DNA of 5,850 nucleotides from assembly GCA_030603375.1 (NCBI GenBank), contig JAUVXY010000092.1, forward strand, positions 1-5,850, written 5' to 3'. Source of the stretch: Actinomycetes bacterium. Lineage in GTDB: Bacteria > Actinomycetota > Humimicrobiia > Humimicrobiales > Humimicrobiaceae. The first letter of the stretch is position 1. Every line of letters starts with the position of its first letter. The translations under genes and the position numbers were made by a program. This document shows, piece after piece, positions 1 through 3,479 of this stretch. Under the pieces are notes generated by a model. That model saw only the letters and a list, made by a program, of their open reading frames with translations. It made no database searches and was not told the DNA's origin.

Positions 1-536
1 CTGCTTACTTTTACACTCTTATTTTTTAAGATAGGAGCAACCCCAAGCAGTACTGACGTTGGGTAACAACCGGGATTAGCTATATATCTGCTTTTCTTTA
101 TTTTGTCCCTATGGATTTCAGTAAGGCCATATACAAACTCAGGGAGAACTTCTGCAAGCAGGTGTTTGGTTTTGTACCAAATCTTGTAATTCTCAGGATC
201 ATTTATCCTAAAATCCGAACCGATATCTATCAGCATACCCTTGTAGCCTGTAATTTTTTCTTTTAAATATTGCATTGATTTTAATGGAGGCAGGCACAGA
301 AACAGCACGTCAATCATCTCCAGCTCTTCTTTGCCAATATCTTCGGAAAATATTAACTCACTGGTTCCGTAATCAGAATATGATGGAAAGACTTCGCTTA
401 CTTTTAAGTTCTTATATGTTCTGGATGTTACAAATTTTATTTCCGCATACCTGTGAAAACTTAATATTTTTATTAGCTCAAGCCCTGTAAATCCTGATCC
501 GCCAACTATGGCTGCTTTTATTTTTTTATTCTTCAT
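1..536 (-). CDS. argC: N-acetyl-gamma-glutamyl-phosphate reductase, N-terminal part (cut by left edge)
   Basis: ArgC catalyses the NADPH-dependent reduction of N-acetyl-glutamyl-5-phosphate to the semialdehyde, the third step of arginine (ornithine) synthesis, in the cytoplasm. The frame is open from the ATG at 536-534 to the window edge, giving 178 codons; the family is usually about 340 residues, so roughly the second half is missing. Residues 8-18 read AAIVGGSGFTG, the dinucleotide-binding glycine motif. A segment LLIDIGSDFR-like (here MLIDIGSDFR) follows near residue 105, and ANPGCYPT near residue 155 carries the catalytic cysteine. No clear Shine-Dalgarno precedes the ATG. A TTG six bases upstream in frame, about eight bases after GGAAAG, is an alternative start and would add two residues. 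The gene is divergent from the cyclophilin-like gene; in many bacteria argC heads an arginine operon, but its downstream neighbours lie outside the window. Identification is firm, the exact start less so. Confidence 0.96.
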   Translation of the reverse strand, partial: MKNKKIKAAIVGGSGFTGLELIKILSFHRYAEIKFVTSRTYKNLKVSEVFPSYSDYGTSELIFSEDIGKEELEMIDVLFLCLPPLKSMQYLKEKITGYKGMLIDIGSDFRINDPENYKIWYKTKHLLAEVLPEFVYGLTEIHRDKIKKSRYIANPGCYPTSVLLGVAPILKNKSVKVS

Positions 537-640
537 TTCCAAAATCTTTTCTTTCCGGCTTTATGTTTTTAAATATTTTTCATGTTTGCTAATTCTATAT
601 TTAAATAAATTTAATGAAAAATCCAGGAAACTTTAATTTC

Positions 641-673
641 TGCATATTATACACTTATTATAAATAATATGCA
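641..673. repeat. Perfect 10-bp inverted repeat in the argC / cyclophilin-like intergenic region
   Basis: TGCATATTAT at 641-650 is the exact reverse complement of ATAATATGCA at 664-673, with a 13-base spacer. Centre-to-centre distance of the arms is 23 bp, about two helical turns, so a dimeric regulator could contact both arms on one face. It overlaps the candidate argC promoter, which makes it a candidate operator. The arms share TGCAT with some ArgR half-sites, but the element does not match the usual 18-bp ARG box well, so the regulator is unknown. Confidence 0.5.
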
Positions 674-685
674 AACATTTTTACA
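657..685 (-). promoter_or_regulatory. Possible argC promoter
   Basis: On the minus strand a perfect TATAAT lies at 662-657. The hexamer TGTAAA at 685-680, 17 bases upstream, matches only three of six -35 consensus positions. Transcription would begin near 650 and give a 5' leader of about 115 bases before argC. The -10 sits inside the spacer of the inverted repeat at 641-673. The region is very AT-rich, so chance matches are common. Confidence 0.35.
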
Positions 686-787
686 TGCGGTTTTTTAAAG
701 CATTATTAAAATTAAAATGGTAAAATATACCAAATATGGCAAATTAAATTCTTTGATTTCAAAAACATGAAAGGAGAGAAATTAATT

Positions 788-1168
788 ATGGCCGGTAAAA
801 TAGAAGTAATAATCAAAAATCATAAATTTAAAGTCAGATTAAATGATTCTAAAACTTCCCAGAAAATACTGGGCATACTTCCGATTACATCATATTTAAA
901 CACATGGGGAAATGAGATATATTTTTCTGTTCCAATGAAAGCAAAGCTGGAAAATGGCATAGAGACTTTAGACATAGGCGCAGTTGCTTTCTGGCCCCCG
1001 GGAAGCGCTCTGTGCATCTTCTTTGGCAAAACTCCAGCCAGTGCTGGAGAAAAACCGCAGGCAGCAAGTCCTGTGATAGTTGTGGGCTCCGTAGAAGATA
1101 AAAAAAGTTTGCTCGCTCTCAAGGAGATAAAATCCGGGGAGAAAATAGAGGTAAGGATCGCTAAATAA
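788..1168 (+). CDS. Cyclophilin-like fold protein (TM1367 / PF04126-type)
   Basis: A complete 126-residue protein whose sequence fits the small cyclophilin-like beta-barrel family typified by Thermotoga TM1367. Family marks are W-G-N-E-I-Y-F-S-V-P near residues 41-50, then DIGAVAFWPPGSALCIFFG, K-T-P-A-S, and A-A-S-P-V-I-V-V-G, ending in a short strand K-I-E-V-R-I. There is no signal peptide or membrane segment, so it should be cytosolic. The fold resembles peptidyl-prolyl isomerases, but activity and substrate are not established for this family, and I infer none here. I chose the ATG at 788 because AAGGAG at 771-776 precedes it by 11 bases and the next residues, MAGKIEVII, begin the first strand. 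An upstream in-frame ATG at 767 would overlap that ribosome site and is less likely. The gene stands alone: argC diverges on its left and vapC converges on its right after 84 bases. Confidence 0.9.
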   Translation: MAGKIEVIIKNHKFKVRLNDSKTSQKILGILPITSYLNTWGNEIYFSVPMKAKLENGIETLDIGAVAFWPPGSALCIFFGKTPASAGEKPQAASPVIVVGSVEDKKSLLALKEIKSGEKIEVRIAK

Positions 1169-1252
1169 AATTTTTGATAACCCATAAATTATTTTTATTA
1201 TTTTAACTAAAATCCCCTTTTGAATATCAAGTAAAATTCTCATCATGACCAC

Positions 1253-1666
1253 TTATGCTTTTTGAATCTGAGATACATAACTTTCAACTTTCAATTCTGT
1301 ATGTGAAACTATAATATCAAAGTGTGAATCGGCATGCAGAAGTATGGCTTTTGATCTAATTGCTGCAGATGCTATCAATATATCGGTATAGGGAATAGTC
1401 AAACCTTTTCTTTTGAGATCAAAAGCTAGTTCACTTGCCCTTTCCCATAATTCTGTATCTGCAGGGATCTCATTAAGGGCCTCGAGTCGATTTTTTAAGC
1501 GGTCGAATTCTCCCTTAGTTTTGGTACCTCCTAAAATCTCCAGTCTGATCATGCCAAAAGTAAAAACAATATCCATTCCTAATAGATGGTCTACTCTATC
1601 TTTTAATAATAGTAAAGGTTTCTTTCTTAAAGCAAATATCCAGGCTGAAGTATCTATAAGAACCAA
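1253..1666 (-). CDS. vapC: VapC-type PIN-domain toxin ribonuclease
   Basis: A 137-residue PIN-domain protein, the usual size of VapC toxins, which cleave RNA (often tRNA or rRNA) with a Mg2+-dependent acidic active site and are held inactive by VapB. The expected acidic residues are all visible: D5 in VLIDTSAW, E43 in IRLEIL, D95 in IPYTDILIA and D113 in LHADSHFD, with D117 close by. The site therefore looks intact and the toxin potentially active. The start is a TTG at 1666-1664, directly abutting the TAG stop of vapB (1669-1667). AAGGAAGGGG at 1682-1673, inside the end of vapB, gives a strong ribosome site six bases before the TTG. This layout implies translational coupling, and the weak TTG may help keep toxin below antitoxin. 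The RNA target cannot be read from the sequence. Confidence 0.93.
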   Translation of the reverse strand: MVLIDTSAWIFALRKKPLLLLKDRVDHLLGMDIVFTFGMIRLEILGGTKTKGEFDRLKNRLEALNEIPADTELWERASELAFDLKRKGLTIPYTDILIASAAIRSKAILLHADSHFDIIVSHTELKVESYVSQIQKA

Positions 1667-1873
1667 CTATTGCCCCTTCCTTAATTCATCAAGCTTCTCC
1701 AGGGTTAAATCTATATCAAAAGTACCCAGTTCTTTACGCAAAGCCTCGATATTCTTTTTATGTACAAGTTCTTTTAATCCTTTCTCTATTGCCTCCTTTT
1801 TACTTCTTGCCTTAGTAACCTTAATTGCACTCTCTAAAAGCTTATCATCAATAAATACAGTTGTCTTCCCCAT
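1667..1873 (-). CDS. vapB: VapB-type antitoxin (ribbon-helix-helix)
   Basis: A 68-residue protein that begins MGKTTVFIDDKLLESAIKVT, a short N-terminal beta strand followed by helices, as in ribbon-helix-helix antitoxins of the VapB family (PF09957-like). The N-terminal half should dimerise and bind the operator. The C-terminal half, with FDIDLTLEKLDELR near residues 52-64, resembles the flexible tail that wraps the toxin active site. AAGGAG at 1885-1880, six bases before the ATG, is a strong ribosome site, much better paired with its start than the TTG of vapC. The gene is first in a two-gene operon with vapC and is preceded by a good promoter and a repeat array, consistent with the autoregulation known for such modules. 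Confidence 0.9.
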   Translation of the reverse strand: MGKTTVFIDDKLLESAIKVTKARSKKEAIEKGLKELVHKKNIEALRKELGTFDIDLTLEKLDELRKGQ

Positions 1874-1888
1874 GAATTACTCCTTATC

Positions 1889-1927
1889 TATACATATTCT
1901 ATTTACATATTAATTATACATAAAAAA
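1889..1927. repeat. Three 13-bp iterated TACATA repeats (probable VapB operator)
   Basis: On the plus strand TACATA occurs at 1891-1896, 1904-1909 and 1917-1922, exactly 13 bp apart. The flanks are also alike: units 1889-1901 and 1902-1914 share TACATATT, and units 1 and 3 share TATACATA. The third copy overlaps the vapBC -10 box, the second the predicted start of transcription, and the first the leader just before the ribosome site. Binding there would block initiation, so the array is a plausible operator for VapB or the VapBC complex. The protein-operator link is inference. Confidence 0.6.
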
Positions 1928-1940
1928 TAAAAACTTTCAA
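1913..1940 (-). promoter_or_regulatory. vapBC promoter
   Basis: On the minus strand the -35 hexamer TTGAAA (1940-1935, five of six consensus positions) and a perfect -10 TATAAT (1918-1913) are separated by 16 bases. This is the best sigma-70-type promoter in the window. Transcription would start near 1906 and give a leader of about 33 bases, ending in the AAGGAG ribosome site of vapB. Confidence 0.7.
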
Positions 1941-2056
1941 TAAGTCGATATCAATATCAGCAATTGATCATCTTCCCCATATTTTTATAGAAATGTCCCA
2001 CAAATCAAGGCAATTATTCACTCAGTCCAGAAAACCATTTTCCAGATAGTGGTCAA

Positions 2057-2089
2057 ATATGGTAAAAATCTAACAAATTTTTACCATAT
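2057..2089. repeat. Perfect 13-bp inverted repeat, 7-base loop
   Basis: ATATGGTAAAAAT at 2057-2069 and ATTTTTACCATAT at 2077-2089 are exact reverse complements around a CTAACAA loop. A transcript from either strand could fold a 13-bp hairpin, but there is no T-run after it on the plus strand (GGGG follows) and none on the minus strand, so it is not a standard terminator. It could be an operator, the end hairpin of a mobile element, or a relic. Confidence 0.6.
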
Positions 2090-2193
2090 GGGGTGCCTAA
2101 AGCGACTGCTTAAAGCTATATTTTTATATATACAGTTAAAATTAAGATATTTGTGTAAAAGAGTTAAACTTTCTCTACGTCAATATTTAGTCT

Positions 2194-2250
2194 GCTGTTA
2201 AACCAACAGATTAAATTACCTTCGCCCTATTTCTATGTACTTTTAACAGC
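2194..2250. repeat. 9-bp inverted repeat with 39-base loop
   Basis: GCTGTTAAA at 2194-2202 and TTTAACAGC at 2242-2250 are exact complements. A nested CTGTT/AACAG pair (2196-2210) competes with the first arm. IS200/IS605 elements carry subterminal hairpins, and this lies on the 3' side of the transposase remnant, so it may be an element end. The length allows chance occurrence in AT-rich DNA. Confidence 0.3.
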
Positions 2251-2299
2251 TGCAAGACATCCTCTCTTTTTCATACCATCCCTACAAAATCCTTACTAA

Positions 2300-2494
2300 T
2301 TATTCCTGACGCAATACGTTTTTATCAATAATTGGTTGATTGTTAATACCCAAAAGCGTAATTTTCACAGCTTCGTAATAGCTTCCTATTATAATCAAAA
2401 TTAGGGTACGGCACCGATACCTTGGTATCCACATTATATGATATTGTATTATGTATGCTTCATGGCCACTTAAGTATGTCTCAATCTTTACATT
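2300..2494 (-). pseudogene. IS200/IS605-type TnpA transposase remnant (N-terminal part)
   Basis: An open stretch of 64 codons between two stops reads GHEAYIIQYHIMWIPRYR and on, matching the N-terminal region of Y1 (HUH) single-strand transposases of the IS200/IS605 family, where a conserved Y-H-hydrophobic-hydrophobic-W-x-x-K/R-Y-R segment forms the first strand. Intact TnpA is about 130-150 residues. Here the frame stops at 2300-2302 after about 40 further residues that do not resemble the family well, and neither the HUH metal motif nor the catalytic tyrosine was found. No start codon is visible at the expected place; the frame opens after a TAA at 2497-2495. The piece directly follows the broken lipoprotein gene on the same strand, which suggests that the element inserted there. 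Non-functional. Confidence 0.6.
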
Positions 2495-2517
2495 TTATCA
2501 CATCGCCGCTTATCCAT

Positions 2518-2628
2518 TCACCCATACACTAAAGTTGCGTGGAACCCACCGCTACATGCTGCCAGAGCAAAGCTAAAGACCACAATCAAAGCTAAAAAAG
2601 GAACTATAAATTTTATTTTTGAATTCAT
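2518..2628 (-). pseudogene. Truncated lipoprotein gene (signal peptide only)
   Basis: The ATG at 2628-2626 is preceded by GAGGAA (2639-2634) with five bases between, a good ribosome site. The 36-residue product has two lysines (K4, K6) in a short N-terminus, a long hydrophobic core from about residue 7 to 23, and ALAAC at 21-25, a textbook lipobox with C25 as the lipidated residue, followed by SGG. It then stops at 2520-2518 after FHATLVYG. Such a leader should precede a large extracytoplasmic domain that is absent, and a transposase remnant begins 24 bases further on, so the gene was probably cut by an insertion. It starts 29 bases after the anti-sigma remnant and would have been the third gene of that operon. 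Confidence 0.65.
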
Positions 2629-2657
2629 GATACTTCCTCAATATTAAAATAATTTGC

Positions 2658-2963
2658 TTAAAATTTGTTAATTACTATCCCCAGAGTCGATGCTTTAATA
2701 TAATTTTTGTCCCTCAATAATTTTATGGAAGCAGTATCGCCTGTGACAACTACCCCTATAATTCTAATATCATCTTTAGTAATTTCGTCTTTGCCATTAC
2801 GCAGACTGTCATAAAGTTTTTTGAATTGTGACTGATAACTATTTTTCCTATTTAAGCCTGCATTAATAGCTTCTACGAAAGAACAATAAGGGTCGCCTGG
2901 TGTTCTTCCAGCACTAGTTACACCTTTTATCTGACTTGATAGCTTCCAGATGAATGATAGCTT
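2658..2963 (-). pseudogene. C-terminal half of a probable anti-sigma factor
   Basis: About 100 codons are open from after a TAA to the stop at 2660-2658. The recognisable part has TSAGRTPGDPYCSFVEAIN, a charged helix with QFKKLYDSLRNGK, then IRIIGVVVTGDTASIKLL, with LGIVINKF at the very end. The G-V-V-V-T-G followed by a leucine-rich helix and a short terminal strand resembles the extracytoplasmic C-terminal domain of Sigma_reg_C-type anti-sigma factors that accompany ECF sigma genes in low-GC bacteria. The N-terminal sigma-binding domain and transmembrane helix of such proteins are missing, and there is no start codon or ribosome site. The frame overlaps the end of the sigma-factor remnant, as expected after a deletion joined the two genes. 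The family call is from memory of motif shape, so moderate. Confidence 0.5.
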
Positions 2964-3084
2964 TTAATAGAGTGCCCTGAACAATATCTTCGGCGTCGGT
3001 ATGACTGCAACCTATTTTAACAGGGTACCTGTAAATAATAACCATTTTGCTTGTAAATAGTCTTTTTAAAAGCTTATAATCCAT
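2914..3084 (-). pseudogene. ECF sigma factor remnant (region 2 only)
   Basis: The ATG at 3084-3082 is preceded by AAAGAG (3096-3091) at six bases. An in-frame ATG at 3090 is an alternative. The 56-residue product carries sigma region 2: IYRYPVKIGCSHTDAEDIVQ followed by GTLLKAIIHLEAIK, where DAED-x-V-Q-x-T-x-x-K-A is the signature of ECF (sigma-70 family) factors that bind core RNA polymerase and the -10 element. ECF factors are about 160-200 residues. This one stops at 2916-2914 before the rest of region 2 and all of region 4, so it cannot recognise a -35 element. It runs out of frame straight into the anti-sigma remnant, which would normally be the next gene. It is a degraded gene rather than a small functional one, though the translation start still looks usable. 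Confidence 0.65.
2937..2963. repeat. 9-bp direct repeat at the sigma/anti-sigma junction
   Basis: TGATAGCTT occurs at 2937-2945 and again at 2955-2963, in the 30 bases where sigma coding gives way to anti-sigma coding. Short direct repeats at a deletion joint are typical of slippage or microhomology-mediated loss. Here it may mark the event that removed the end of the sigma gene and the start of the anti-sigma gene. Confidence 0.4.
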
Positions 3085-3145
3085 CCTCATCTCTTTATTA
3101 TTTATCTATATAAACGATTCAGCTCCATAAAAAGTATGCAACTTA

Positions 3146-3313
3146 TTAGCAAAATCTTCTCAGAGTATCGGTCGGAGTAATATTTATGAAATAAAAAGTA
3201 CTTAATTCAATTTTTTCCTTTATAACCTTTTATGCCAGCCTATCAATGTTTTGTGATTCAAATAGAAAACCACTTTTACCATCCAATACCATCTCTTTCA
3301 AAGCGTATTTTAC
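3146..3313 (-). pseudogene. Glycosyltransferase family 4-like C-terminal remnant
   Basis: In one minus frame, 27 codons between a TGA (3316-3314) and a TAA (3232-3230) read VKYALKEMVLDGKSGFLFE, then SQNIDRLA. This matches the donor-binding C-terminal segment of GT-B glycosyltransferases (group 1/GT4), which reads roughly E-x-V-x-D-G-x-x-G-F-L-x-x-x-x-D-x-x-x-L-A. After the TAA the same frame continues KVIKEKIELS, which fits the helix that usually follows LAEK, so the stop looks like a single-base change of GAA to TAA. The frame ends at 3148-3146. The much longer upstream part of the enzyme, about 300 residues, is not found; only about 160 bases lie between the remnant and hypF. A short fragment, so the family call is moderate. 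Confidence 0.45.
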
Positions 3314-3407
3314 TCAAAGCAAAGTAATCCTCAAAGGTACAATAATATATTAATCTACTCACCATACAATTTTCACAATCAGCTAAATTAGATTTACTTT
3401 AATAATA

Positions 3408-3436
3408 TTGATAAAATAGCTGAAATTATTTATCTT
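3408..3436 (+). promoter_or_regulatory. Possible hypF promoter
   Basis: TTGATA at 3408-3413 (five of six -35 positions) and TATCTT at 3431-3436 (four of six -10 positions) are 17 bases apart, upstream of hypF. The region is AT-rich and other weak pairings exist, so this is only the best candidate I could see. Confidence 0.25.
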
Positions 3437-3458
3437 GCTTATTAATAAAAGAGAAAAA

Positions 3459-3473
3459 ATAAGGTAACCTTAT
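3459..3473. promoter_or_regulatory. 15-bp palindrome just upstream of the hypF start
   Basis: ATAAGGT at 3459-3465 and ACCTTAT at 3467-3473 are exact complements around a single central A. The element ends six bases before the hypF ATG and contains the only Shine-Dalgarno-like bases (AAGG), which lie 15 bases from the ATG, further than usual. It could be an operator site, or a small fold that limits ribosome access. Function is inferred only from symmetry and position. Confidence 0.35.
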
Positions 3474-3479
3474 AAATTC

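Larger units (their letters stand above)
1941..2299. other. Gene-free AT-rich stretch between vapBC and the transposase remnant
   Basis: No frame longer than a few dozen codons with recognisable protein character was found on either strand. The stretch contains a perfect 13-bp inverted repeat (2057-2089) and a 9-bp inverted repeat with a long loop (2194-2250). Its right part would have held the rest of the transposase whose N-terminus is at 2300-2494, but I could not recognise a HUH motif or the tyrosine helix there, so that part is deleted or too decayed. Confidence 0.5.

Noticed and set aside
275..490. 71-codon plus-strand frame
   Set aside because: It is antisense to argC, which is unambiguous from its glycine motif and catalytic cysteine motif.
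717..739. TGGTA-N5-TACCA inverted repeat and adjacent CCAAATATGG, sharing ATGGTAAAA with the hairpin at 2057
   Set aside because: The arms are short and the shared word is only nine bases in very AT-rich DNA. I could not argue for more than chance.
1032..1049. GC-rich perfect 7-bp hairpin CTCCAGC-CAGT-GCTGGAG
   Set aside because: It is inside the cyclophilin-like coding sequence, encodes conserved family residues (T-P-A-S-A-G-E) and has no T-run, so it is probably a by-product of codon use.
820..1185. 121-codon minus-strand frame
   Set aside because: It is the antisense shadow of the cyclophilin-like gene, which carries clear family motifs on the other strand.
1162..1201. Possible bidirectional terminator between the cyclophilin-like gene and vapC
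   Set aside because: Only a weak A/T stem (AATAAAA with TTTTATT) can be drawn and there is no GC-rich hairpin.
1413..1913. 166-codon open frame on the plus strand
   Set aside because: It lies wholly antisense to vapB and vapC, both strongly supported by motifs. Its serine- and lysine-rich composition is typical of a shadow frame.
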